Below, one piece after another: positions 1 to 8,438 of a DNA stretch of 64,000 nt. This stretch comes from Nostoc piscinale CENA21. Lineage in GTDB: Bacteria > Cyanobacteriota > Cyanobacteriia > Cyanobacteriales > Nostocaceae. The stretch is taken from the NCBI RefSeq assembly GCF_001298445.1, contig NZ_CP012036.1:5487690-5551689 (forward strand), read 5' to 3'. The notes beneath the pieces are model-generated. The model worked only from the letters and a program-made list of their open reading frames with translations, searched no databases and had not been told where the DNA came from. How positions within the stretch are numbered: position 1 is the first letter of the stretch; each line of letters begins with the position of its first letter. The translations under genes and the position numbers were made by a program.

Positions 1-3000
1 AGACTGTAGCTGTTGGAGAAATTCTGTTTCTTCAAGGGCTTTTCCAGACAAAAATGTGGTATGTTCTCCAACACCCAGCAGATTTAAAACTGGTTGCCAA
101 TAAATCCGACAATAATTTGCGGTTGTCAATTGATTTATTTGCATCAAACTATGGCAGTAGGCGTTGATATCCTGCTCTAAGGTAGCCAAGGATTCACTGC
201 ACCAAAAAGAATTGAGACAAAAACTGTGTCCATTGTACCCAGCAAGTGCTAGGTTGCCAAATTCTAAGGCACTGGTGTAACCCTCTTGCAACAGGGGTAG
301 TGTTTCTTGAATGTGAGATTTGCGGTGTACAATAAACAACCCCAAAATCATCAAAACATCTGTTTTACTTGCTTTGGCATCGAGTTTTGAGATAATCTGG
401 AGTGCCAGAGAACCAAACTGCGTTCCTGTATCTATGACTTGGAAGAAATTGCAGAGAATATTGCCATAGTTCGCATAGCCGAAAGTAGAAATCGATGTGT
501 TACCGTACTGAATCGAGAGTTTAACGGACAAAGTATTCAGCAATGAGTACAACAGTGAGCCAGTGAAGTAAGCTGCTGGGCTGATGATATTGGCAATCTT
601 CAGAATAGCGAGTTTTTCGGCATTTCGCATCTGTGGCAAGTTAACTAAATCGGCAATTTGCCTATTTCCAATAAGTTCCTGAATCTCTTGGATTTCTTGT
701 TGCAGGTCTGATGGTGTGGGTGTTTCAGGAAAAGTAACACCAAGCTGTTGTAAGACTGGTTGAGCAAGTGCGATCGCACAAGTCAATTTACTTTGAAAAA
801 TCTGAGATTGAATTCTAATGCAATAAACATTAACCTTTTCTAATAAAGAATGTGCCTGTTCAATGACAGTATCAATAAACTGTTCCATCGCCTCAAAATT
901 ACCATTTAGCAGTGCTACTTCTGCCGCTAATTCATGCAAGGCGAGGGTCATTTCATACTGCTGCTGCCAAGTATTTTGTCCTAGTAAAGACAATCCTACT
1001 GTGGCATATTCACGTGCTGCTTGATAAGCGGTGGAATTTTTGGCTTTGCGAGATGCAATCAGATTCAGTTGTGCTAGTTCATCGCGTTGAGTTTGTTCGC
1101 TAATTAAAGCTGTGCCGTAATTTAATTGGTTGACGATTTCAAAAATCCGGTCTTCTCTTGCTTGTGCAGAAATCTGTTTTAGCAGCAGTTGTCCAATTTG
1201 GTAGTGAGTCGTCTGTTTTTGGTCATCAGGAATCAGAGAATAAGCTGCTTGCTGTACTCGGTCATGTAAGAATTTGTATGTAACAATCAGTTGATTTTCC
1301 GATGTACGTGCTTGATTTTCTTGCCCGACATAAAACTTATAGATATCACCAATTGGTAAAATCAACCCTTCTTGCAAAGCTTTCCATAAAGCCGCTGCTG
1401 TCTCAATTTCTGATTGCTGCGAAACAATTGCCAAAGTTGCTAAATCAAAAGAGTTACCAATACAAGCAGCTAACTGCAAGACATCTTGTGTTGAGTGCGG
1501 TAATTTTTGCAGTTGCCAACTCATAAAAGTTACAACGTCATCTGTAACTGCTTGAGCCGTCACTTCTGATAAATTGCATTGCCAACAGCCGATTTCAAAG
1601 TCAAATTGAATTAATCCATCTTGATGTAATGCTTTGAGAAATTGTGTGGCAAAAAATGGATTTCCTTTAGTTTTTTGATAAATCAATACAGAAAGATGCC
1701 ACGCCACATCTTCTGAACATTTGAGTGTGTCAGCCACTAATTTATTTACTTGTACTTGACTCAATGGTGCTAAAGTAATCGTATTAATCTTTGCTTGTGA
1801 TTTAGTGATTTCATTTAAAGTCAACATCAATGGATGTGTTGGATTAACTTCGTTATCACGGTACGCACCAATGATGAAAAGATGACTTGTATCAGCCATT
1901 AATAGCTGCATTAACTTCAGCGATGCCGAATCTGCCCATTGCAAGTCATCTAAAAATACTACTAAGGGATGTGATTCACTGGTAAAGACTTGGGTAAATT
2001 TTTGGAATAATAAATTAAAGCGATTTTCTGCTGCTGTTCCTGATAACTCTATTGCTGGTGGTTGTTCGCCAATAATTCTTGAAAGTTCGGGAATTACTTC
2101 AATAATGACTTGCCCATTTTCGCCAACAGCCTCTAATATTTTATTTTTCCATTGGTGAATTTGGACATCACTTTCTGTTAATAATTGCTCCATCAAATCC
2201 CGGAATGCTTGTACAAAAGCACTGAAGGGAATGTTGCGCCCAAATTGGTCATATTTGCCTTTGATAAAATAGCCGCGTTGTCTGACAATTGGTTTATGCA
2301 CTTCATTGACAACCGCAGTTTTACCAATTCCAGAAAACCCAGCAACGAGCATCATTTCAGTTGCACCAAAACTTACTCTATCAAATGCTTGCAGCAGAGT
2401 TTGAACTTCAGCTTTTCGTCCATAGATTTTATCAGGAATCAGGAAGCGATCGCACACATCCCTTGTTGCTATTTCAAAACTCTCAATCTTACCAGTTTTT
2501 TGCAGTTGTGCTAAACAATTTTCCAAATCGTATTTCAATCCCAATGCACTTTGATATCTATCTTCAGCATTTTTCGCCATTAATTTGCTGAGAATTCTAG
2601 AAATGACCACAGGAATTTCGGAATTAATCTCATGTACTAATGGTGCTGTTTGAGCCAGGTGACAATGCACTAATTCCATTGGGTCATTTGACGCAAAAGG
2701 TAGTTCTTTTGTGAGTAATTCATAAAAAGTGACACCCAGGGAATAGAAGTCTGTACGATAATCAATACCGCGATTCATTCTCCCTGTTTGTTCGGGAGAA
2801 ATGTAAGCTAATGTCCCTTCTAAAACATTGGGATTAACTAGAGTTTGTGTTTCTCGTGGTAATAAAGAGGCAATACTAAAGTCGATTAATTTAACTTGCT
2901 TGGTTGCGGGATTAATTAATATATTGGCGGGTTTAATATCTTTATGAATAATGCGCTCGCGGTAGAGTATATCTAATGTGTTGCAGAGTGCTACTGCTAT

Positions 3001-3327
3001 TTGCAAAAATTCATGTAGAGATGTTACATAGTTAGCGAAATAATTTTTCAGAGAAATCCCGCCAAAGTCTTCCATTACTAACATATAGCCATTTTGGAAG
3101 GGTTCGAGGCTAAAAATTTGGATAATTAGAGGTGAGTTGAGATTTTTGGCGATAGTGTACTGGTTGCGAAACGACAAGAGTTCATGGAAACTAGGATAAG
3201 CATTTCTCAGCAGCTTAATCACTACAGGTTTTTGATCGGTTTCTCGATATCCTCGATAAACTCTTGTTCTCGAACCTTGGTAGAGTTCTTCGCTGACTTT
3301 ATATCCAGAAATACTTACTGAAGTCAT
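1..3327 (-). CDS. Multidomain Ser/Thr protein kinase with AAA-type ATPase (C-terminus beyond left edge)
   Basis: This is a large signalling protein of the kind abundant in Nostoc: a eukaryotic-type kinase, then an AAA_16-like ATPase and a helical/TPR-like region. In this class GAF, PAS and histidine kinase modules often follow. About 1109 residues are visible, and the 3' end lies outside the window. The start ATG is at 3325-3327 (MTSVSISGYK). The kinase spans roughly residues 8-275. Lys38 lies in VVIKLL, the catalytic loop is HKDIKPANIL (Asp130), and the metal-binding motif is DFS (149-151) rather than DFG, followed by an SPEQTGRMNR activation segment. The ATPase Walker A is GFSGIGKT (330-337), with a Walker B-like VVFLDDLQWAD further on. 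Domain order and motifs are seen directly. The downstream histidine kinase is inferred from the family only. It is probably cytosolic, since no membrane segment is seen. Confidence 0.9.
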   Translation of the reverse strand, partial: MTSVSISGYKVSEELYQGSRTRVYRGYRETDQKPVVIKLLRNAYPSFHELLSFRNQYTIAKNLNSPLIIQIFSLEPFQNGYMLVMEDFGGISLKNYFANYVTSLHEFLQIAVALCNTLDILYRERIIHKDIKPANILINPATKQVKLIDFSIASLLPRETQTLVNPNVLEGTLAYISPEQTGRMNRGIDYRTDFYSLGVTFYELLTKELPFASNDPMELVHCHLAQTAPLVHEINSEIPVVISRILSKLMAKNAEDRYQSALGLKYDLENCLAQLQKTGKIESFEIATRDVCDRFLIPDKIYGRKAEVQTLLQAFDRVSFGATEMMLVAGFSGIGKTAVVNEVHKPIVRQRGYFIKGKYDQFGRNIPFSAFVQAFRDLMEQLLTESDVQIHQWKNKILEAVGENGQVIIEVIPELSRIIGEQPPAIELSGTAAENRFNLLFQKFTQVFTSESHPLVVFLDDLQWADSASLKLMQLLMADTSHLFIIGAYRDNEVNPTHPLMLTLNEITKSQAKINTITLAPLSQVQVNKLVADTLKCSEDVAWHLSVLIYQKTKGNPFFATQFLKALHQDGLIQFDFEIGCWQCNLSEVTAQAVTDDVVTFMSWQLQKLPHSTQDVLQLAACIGNSFDLATLAIVSQQSEIETAAALWKALQEGLILPIGDIYKFYVGQENQARTSENQLIVTYKFLHDRVQQAAYSLIPDDQKQTTHYQIGQLLLKQISAQAREDRIFEIVNQLNYGTALISEQTQRDELAQLNLIASRKAKNSTAYQAAREYATVGLSLLGQNTWQQQYEMTLALHELAAEVALLNGNFEAMEQFIDTVIEQAHSLLEKVNVYCIRIQSQIFQSKLTCAIALAQPVLQQLGVTFPETPTPSDLQQEIQEIQELIGNRQIADLVNLPQMRNAEKLAILKIANIISPAAYFTGSLLYSLLNTLSVKLSIQYGNTSISTFGYANYGNILCNFFQVIDTGTQFGSLALQIISKLDAKASKTDVLMILGLFIVHRKSHIQETLPLLQEGYTSALEFGNLALAGYNGHSFCLNSFWCSESLATLEQDINAYCHSLMQINQLTTANYCRIYWQPVLNLLGVGEHTTFLSGKALEETEFLQQLQS

Positions 3328-3457
3328 GATTTTATCACCATAATCTTGACAAATTCTGGTTTTAGTTTTCCCACAATGATGAAATAAATTCACAAATGCC
3401 AAGTGGTGTCAAACTTTATAAAACCTGTGCTTCGGTGCGAGAATCACGTTTATTCAA

Positions 3458-3502
3458 ATTAAAAGCGATCGCCTGTATGATGTTAGAGCGATCGCTTTTA
3501 AT
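3458..3502. repeat. Perfect 15-bp inverted repeat built around two HIP1 sites
   Basis: Arms 3458-3472 (attaaaagcgatcgc) and 3488-3502 are perfectly complementary and separated by 15 bases. Each arm contains a full HIP1 octamer. It lies in the 644-bp spacer between the kinase start and the response regulator end. It could form a hairpin or be a small dispersed element. The rest of the spacer has no convincing gene. Confidence 0.7.
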
Positions 3503-3910
3503 CTTTGGGTAAAGTGATGCAGTGGATTGCTTGCAGGATTCACCATTTCCGCATTTTTGTTATGTCTTAGCACTGATGCAAAGCCGATCCCAATCTAAGA
3601 TTACCCCAAGGAGGGTAGATGCAATCATGCCATTTGTGCTGTACTTTCAACTATTAGCCAGTAATAATTGCTGAAGTCACTTACTCTTGGGATGACTGAT
3701 TGTTCAATGGGGTGCGCTATTGCTGAGATTGGCGCGTTTTATCAGAATTTAGCTGCTTTTTTATTTAACTTTTGAAAAGCAGTTGTGCCGAACAGAAAAA
3801 AGTGCTGAGTACTAAGTGCTAAATGCTGAGTAAAAATACTGCTCTTTTGTCTCCAGCCTCTAGTCCTTAGTCTCTAGTCTCTCTTTCATGAGTACTAGCT
3901 GATGTACCAG

Positions 3911-3967
3911 CTTTCAGCTATCAGCAGTCAGTGAAACAGTAAAAAGCTGACGGCTGAATGCTGAAAG
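3911..3967 (-). terminator. Imperfect inverted repeat downstream of the response regulator
   Basis: Arms 3911-3931 and 3946-3967 (ctttcagc... / ...gctgaaag) pair with a few mismatches around a 15-base loop, directly after the stop codon of the response regulator. This suits a transcription end for that gene, though no long T tract follows. The preceding bases (3800-3890) are low-complexity dispersed repeats (gtgctgagt and tagtct-like units). Confidence 0.45.
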
Positions 3968-3971
3968 CCTT

Positions 3972-4652
3972 TTAAGCCATTTGATTTTCAATCGCCCACC
4001 GCGCTAATTCAGTGCGGTTATGGAGATTGGTTTTGCCCAACATATTGGACACATGACTTTCAACAGTACGCTGACTAACATTTAATTCTTCAGCAATTTC
4101 TCGGTTCGCTAAACCCCTAGCTACAAACTGTACTACTTTCAGTTCAGTCGGAGTTAGCTGCACATCAAAAGGAACTTGAATCCGAGAACCGTTTTCCCCG
4201 CCTTTGGCTTGGTGTTCCTTCCAACGGATAGTTTGCTTCAGCGAAGATTCTACTTGTGCTACGAGTTCTTCTGGCTCAAAAGGCTTGACCATATATACGT
4301 CAGCGCCTTTATTTAAACCTTTCACTCGGTCTGCACTTTGTCCCTTGGCTGATAGGAATAAAACAGGAATCCAACTAGTGCGTTCGTTTTGCCGGACTTG
4401 TTCCACAAAAGTGTAACCGTCCATTTCCGGCATCATTACGTCACAGATGATCATATCTGGAACGTCATGCTCTAGAATTTCCAGAGCTTCGCGTCCATTT
4501 TCAGCAGTGACGACTTCATATCCTCGAAATTCCAAGTAATCCTTTACCAGCAAGATGAGGTTAGGGTCGTCATCAATTAGTAGAAGGCGTTTGTGATCTT
4601 TCATGCTGGGCTCTTTCATAGCAGTGGCACTTGTCGCGCTTCGATCCATCAA
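3972..4652 (-). CDS. NarL/FixJ-type response regulator (Ycf29-like)
   Basis: This is a two-domain response regulator of 226 residues. The receiver domain (about 20-140) has acidic residues Asp28/Asp29, the phospho-acceptor Asp71 in IICDVMMPEMDG and the conserved Lys123 in MVKPFEP. A LuxR-type helix-turn-helix follows (about 163-224: LTPTELKVVQFVARGLANRE, then VSQRTVESHVSNML). The DNA-binding part resembles the algal plastid/cyanobacterial Ycf29 group, which is family knowledge, not a proven orthology. Met17 (MKDHKRLLLIDDD, at 4604) places the receiver at the very N-terminus and could be the true start. No partner histidine kinase is adjacent, so this is an orphan regulator. Confidence 0.88.
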   Translation of the reverse strand: MMDRSATSATAMKEPSMKDHKRLLLIDDDPNLILLVKDYLEFRGYEVVTAENGREALEILEHDVPDMIICDVMMPEMDGYTFVEQVRQNERTSWIPVLFLSAKGQSADRVKGLNKGADVYMVKPFEPEELVAQVESSLKQTIRWKEHQAKGGENGSRIQVPFDVQLTPTELKVVQFVARGLANREIAEELNVSQRTVESHVSNMLGKTNLHNRTELARWAIENQMA

Positions 4653-5782
4653 GGTCTTGAATGGTTATCCTTAATAATGGTGGATTTATCGAGATGTTGT
4701 CTTTTTTCCCACTTAACTTGCCTTTGCGTCCTCGAAGTCTCAAAAGCGGTTCTCACCTTATTTAAGACCACTAGCTCATTGGCAAAAGTCCGGTAAGGAT
4801 ACGTAGAGCAGTAGTAATTATAATGCGCTATTATATATCGCTTTGAAAGGTACGGGTGAAAAAACACTGATTGAATAATAATCATCTGCCATTCACTAGT
4901 AAGTATTGGCTTGCGATGACCCCAGCTTTATAACAACCTGCACTTTCATCAGCTTACTGCTTTACTATATCCTGCGGATGTGAAGCCTTATCAGATGTTA
5001 ACAAGCAAGTAGGGGAATTTCCGGCAAAGATGGGTTAAAAATGCAAATTCTTCTACCACCATTATGCCGATCAAGTATGTTTGGATGATCCTCTCAGTAA
5101 CTTGCAAATTTGCTTGGCGATACCAGACACCACCATCCGAGCAGAAAACCATTATCTGTCTAGAACAACAAAGTGGCAAGCAATTGTCTTGAATTGTCAA
5201 GATGCAGGGGGGTAAACTTTTATAGCTTTTAACCAAGTTTAAGTTCTTGATTAGCTGATTTAAGCTTTCCCAAAACTACCAACTAACTTGCTGTTAACCA
5301 TAGTTAGCAACTGTGTGGTCAGCATACATAAAAATATGTCGCTGATTTTTGGCAATTCCTAAAATTTTTACACAATTACTTAAGGTTTTCTTGTGGTCTA
5401 CATATTTAATGGTTTGGTTGATGTGATAGTTGTTGAATCTTGGTATTGTTACTCATTTGTGGCTCCCTGTTTACTGTTCTATAACAATTTCCAAGCTTTG
5501 CAAATAAAGTTGACCATATAAAAATATTCGTAACTTACGGATGGAAATCAGAAAATTAAACCTAATTAGGTACTAATACTTAAGTGAACTTCCGATTACT
5601 GAAGGTTGGGGAGTGGGGAGTAGGGAGTGGGTAAAAGAGGGGTTTAGGGGTGTAGGGAAGAGAAAAAAGCAAGACAGAAGTGTATTACGTCTGCCTTCTG
5701 CCTCCTGCCTTCTGCCTTCTTCCCAGAGTTCGGAAACCCGTACATCACAAAATGTTGCCATTGCAGGCTTTCCTTCGGTAAA
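4653..5782. other. 1.1-kb spacer upstream of groESL
   Basis: No convincing gene was found. Short open frames are present but have no family features. An A+T-rich stretch at 5320-5580 probably carries promoter sequence for groESL. At 5608-5628 three heptamers of the type [GA]GGGAGT stand in tandem. Around 5690-5722 lies a CCTTCTGCCT-type dispersed repeat that recurs near 62540. All of this reads as regulatory and repeat DNA. Confidence 0.5.
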
Positions 5783-5809
5783 TTAGCACTCAGGAGTTGA
5801 GAGTGCTAA
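5783..5809 (+). promoter_or_regulatory. CIRCE element (HrcA operator) of groESL
   Basis: TTAGCACTC (5783-5791), a 9-base spacer and GAGTGCTAA (5801-5809) form a perfect CIRCE inverted repeat. Its right end is 16 bases before the groES ATG, overlapping the leader and just upstream of the GGAGA ribosome site. In cyanobacteria HrcA binds CIRCE and represses groESL until heat shock. hrcA itself is not in this window. Confidence 0.95.
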
Positions 5810-5825
5810 CTCTGGAGAAATTTTT

Positions 5826-6137
5826 ATGGCAGCTGTATCTTTAAGCGTATCTACAGTTAAACCTTTAGGCGATCGCGTTTTTGTCAAAGTAAGCGCATCA
5901 GAAGAAAAGACCGCTGGTGGTCTATATTTGCCTGACACCGCCAAAGAAAAGCCCCAAGTAGGGGAAGTTGTTGCTCTTGGTGCTGGCAAACGTAACGATG
6001 ACGGTAGCCGTCAAGAATTAGAAGTCAAAGTTGGAGACAAAGTATTGTACTCCAAGTACGCTGGCACCGACGTGAAACTCGGCACCGACGAATATGTGCT
6101 GTTGTCTGAAAAAGACATTCTAGCAATCGTTGCCTAG
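5826..6137 (+). CDS. groES: Co-chaperonin GroES
   Basis: This is the 103-residue Hsp10 subunit that caps the GroEL folding chamber in the cytosol. The whole family fold is present: the KPLGDRVFVK start, the mobile-loop region (about residues 23-38, EEKTAGGLYLPDTAKEK) and the C-terminal YVLLSEKDILAIVA. Start ATG 5826 has GGAGA 6-10 bases upstream. It is first in a two-gene operon, 49 bp ahead of groEL and directly behind a perfect CIRCE site, so HrcA-controlled heat induction is expected. Confidence 0.97.
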   Translation: MAAVSLSVSTVKPLGDRVFVKVSASEEKTAGGLYLPDTAKEKPQVGEVVALGAGKRNDDGSRQELEVKVGDKVLYSKYAGTDVKLGTDEYVLLSEKDILAIVA

Positions 6138-6186
6138 TCAAATCTGACAGAAAACTGACAACTGAGTAACTAAAAGCTAAACAACT

Positions 6187-7824
6187 ATGGCAAAGCGCAT
6201 TATTTACAACGAAAACGCACGTCGCGCCCTAGAGCGAGGCATGGACATCTTAGCTGAGGCTGTAGCTGTAACCCTCGGCCCCAAAGGTCGTAACGTAGTT
6301 CTAGAGAAGAAATTTGGCGCACCGCAAATCGTGAATGACGGTGTGACTATCGCTAAAGAAATTGAATTAGAAGACCACGTTGAAAACACTGGCGTATCTT
6401 TGATTCGTCAAGCTGCTTCTAAAACCAACGACGCTGCGGGTGATGGTACCACAACCGCGACCGTATTGGCTCATGCGATCGTTAAAGAAGGCTTGCGGAA
6501 CGTAGCAGCTGGCGCTAACGCCATCCTGCTGAAGCGCGGTATTGATAAAGCTACCAACTTCTTGGTAGATAAAATTGCTGAACACGCTCGTCCTGTAGAA
6601 GATTCCAAAGCTATTGCTCAAGTTGGTTCTATCTCTGCCGGTAACGACGATGAAGTCGGTCAGATGATTGCCCAAGCAATGGATAAGGTGGGTAAAGAAG
6701 GTGTAATTTCCTTGGAAGAAGGAAAATCCATGACCACCGAATTGGAAATCACCGAAGGGATGCGCTTTGACAAAGGCTACATCTCTCCTTACTTCGCAAC
6801 CGATCCTGAGCGGATGGAAGCAGTATTCGATGATCCTTTCATCCTGCTAACCGATAAGAAAATTGCTTTGGTACAAGATTTAGTACCCGTGCTTGAGCAA
6901 GTTGCACGTCAAGGCAAACCCTTGGTAATTATTGCTGAAGATATTGAAAAAGAAGCTTTAGCAACCTTGGTTGTTAACCGCCTGCGTGGTGTATTAAACG
7001 TAGCTGCTGTGAAAGCTCCTGGATTTGGCGATCGCCGCAAAGCTATGCTAGAAGACATCGCTATCCTCACCGGTGGTCAAGTTATCACCGAAGATGCTGG
7101 TCTGAAGCTAGAAAACACCAAGCTAGATGGTTTAGGTAAAGCTCGCCGCATCACCATCACCAAAGACAACACCACAGTTGTTGCTGAAGGTAACGAAGCT
7201 GGCGTTAAAGCTCGCATCGAACAAATTCGCCGTCAAATGGAAGAAACCGAATCTTCCTACGACAAAGAAAAATTACAAGAGCGTCTGGCTAAATTGGCTG
7301 GCGGTGTAGCTGTAGTCAAAGTTGGTGCAGCCACCGAAACCGAAATGAAAGACAAGAAACTGCGCCTAGAAGACGCTATCAACGCTACCAAAGCTGCGGT
7401 AGAAGAAGGTATCGTTCCTGGTGGTGGTACAACCCTCGCTCACCTCGCTCCTCAATTGGAAGAGTGGGCAAACGGCAAGCTCACAGGTGAAGAGTTGACT
7501 GGTGCTTTAATTGTCGCTCGTGCATTACCCGCACCTCTGAAGAGAATTGCTGAAAACGCAGGTCAGAATGGTGCTGTAATTGCTGAACGCGTTAAAGAGA
7601 AAGAATTCAACATTGGTTTCAACGCTGCAAGCAACGAATTTGTAGATATGTTAGCTGCTGGTATCGTTGACCCCGCTAAAGTAACCCGTTCTGCACTGCA
7701 AAACGCTGCTTCCATCGCGGGTATGGTGTTAACAACCGAGTGCATCGTTGTTGACAAACCAGAACCCAAAGATGCTGCACCTGCTGCTGGTGCTGGTATG
7801 GGTGGCGGTGACTTCGATTACTAA
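6187..7824 (+). CDS. groEL: Chaperonin GroEL (the groESL-linked copy)
   Basis: This is a 545-residue Hsp60 ATPase that assembles as a double ring and folds proteins with GroES. Visible signatures are the N-terminal VAVTLGPKGRNVVLEK nucleotide site, DGTTTATVLA and the C-terminal GAGMGGGDFDY tail. Length is normal for the family. Cyanobacteria commonly carry a second, monocistronic groEL; the CIRCE/groES linkage marks this as the operon copy. A rho-independent terminator follows 20 bp after the stop. Codon use is GC-richer than in the accessory genes immediately downstream. Confidence 0.98.
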   Translation: MAKRIIYNENARRALERGMDILAEAVAVTLGPKGRNVVLEKKFGAPQIVNDGVTIAKEIELEDHVENTGVSLIRQAASKTNDAAGDGTTTATVLAHAIVKEGLRNVAAGANAILLKRGIDKATNFLVDKIAEHARPVEDSKAIAQVGSISAGNDDEVGQMIAQAMDKVGKEGVISLEEGKSMTTELEITEGMRFDKGYISPYFATDPERMEAVFDDPFILLTDKKIALVQDLVPVLEQVARQGKPLVIIAEDIEKEALATLVVNRLRGVLNVAAVKAPGFGDRRKAMLEDIAILTGGQVITEDAGLKLENTKLDGLGKARRITITKDNTTVVAEGNEAGVKARIEQIRRQMEETESSYDKEKLQERLAKLAGGVAVVKVGAATETEMKDKKLRLEDAINATKAAVEEGIVPGGGTTLAHLAPQLEEWANGKLTGEELTGALIVARALPAPLKRIAENAGQNGAVIAERVKEKEFNIGFNAASNEFVDMLAAGIVDPAKVTRSALQNAASIAGMVLTTECIVVDKPEPKDAAPAAGAGMGGGDFDY

Positions 7825-7844
7825 TATTCTGTAGTCACATAAAT

Positions 7845-7885
7845 AAAAAACAGCTGCTTCCCTCGTGGAGGCGGCTGTTTTTTTT
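7845..7885 (+). terminator. Rho-independent terminator of groESL
   Basis: The stem pairs aaaaacagctgc (from about 7845) with gcggctgttttt (from 7871), with one G-T pair. A run of eight T's follows. It ends the groESL transcript before the accessory cassette. A similar cagc/gctg terminator occurs at 11500-11530. Confidence 0.85.
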
Positions 7886-7991
7886 ATGTCAAGTTTTAGG
7901 TGCTTTAAACAATAAAATAACGAATTAATAATTTAAAAAAAATTGCTATTTAATAATATACTGGTCAAACTTTAACTCTAGTTTACTAAGA

Positions 7992-8426
7992 ATGGAAGAT
8001 TACCAAGCCGCTTTCATGCACCGTCACCTAGATACTGAAACACTATGTCAGTCTGGAAGAAAAGTAGCCGCTATGCACTTTGGAGGTGTAACTATTGAGT
8101 GTTTATTAAAAGCAATGATTTTTGCAACCTTACCAAAGGGTACAACTCAGGAATGGAAGACGGATTCTACTAATCCTGGGCATACTATTACCAATCCAGG
8201 ACATAGTTACATAGAAGCATTAAATCGGCATAATCGACTTAAATCTAGAATTGCTAATTTTCCTGAAGTGCGAAAGTGGCTTGATGAAGTTGAAAATCCA
8301 AATAGTCAAAATTTTATAGATATGCGTTATTCTGGCCTTGAGCCTGATGATGAAAGTTATAAACGCTGGTTAAAAGCCTATCGAAGTCTCAAAGGATGGT
8401 TACAGAAGCAAACTACTCAACTTTAA
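7992..8426 (+). CDS. HEPN-domain-like protein, first gene of the ATPase cassette
   Basis: This is a small 144-residue, mostly helical protein. Residues 11-42 (HRHLDTETLCQSGRKVAAMH followed by GGVTIECLLKAMI) match the first helices of HEPN proteins of the type DAExLLxxGRYxGAxYLAGYxxECALKA. This is recognition by pattern, not by search. The usual HEPN RNase motif R-x4-6-H is not obvious; a DMRYSG segment near residue 114 sits where many family members have a conserved RY. It may therefore be a non-catalytic or divergent HEPN. It lies 12 bp before the P-loop ATPase, whose ribosome site (AAGGTGG) occupies the gap, so the two are surely co-transcribed. The DNA is more AT-rich than groESL, consistent with acquisition. 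Confidence 0.6.
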   Translation: MEDYQAAFMHRHLDTETLCQSGRKVAAMHFGGVTIECLLKAMIFATLPKGTTQEWKTDSTNPGHTITNPGHSYIEALNRHNRLKSRIANFPEVRKWLDEVENPNSQNFIDMRYSGLEPDDESYKRWLKAYRSLKGWLQKQTTQL

Positions 8427-8438
8427 AAAGGTGGTCAA

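Noticed and set aside
5064..5189. 41-codon plus-strand frame (MPIKYVWMILSVTCKFAWRY) in the groESL spacer
   Set aside because: No ribosome site, high Cys/Trp content and no recognisable family; too weak to call.
4649..5236. Two minus-strand frames of 78 and 81 codons upstream of the response regulator
   Set aside because: Composition and lack of start signals fit spacer DNA; the first overlaps the regulator start.
5573..5761. 62-codon minus-strand frame before groES
   Set aside because: It is the translation of dispersed CCTTCTGCCT and GGGAGT repeats (peptide GRRQEAEGRR) and has no ribosome site or family signal.
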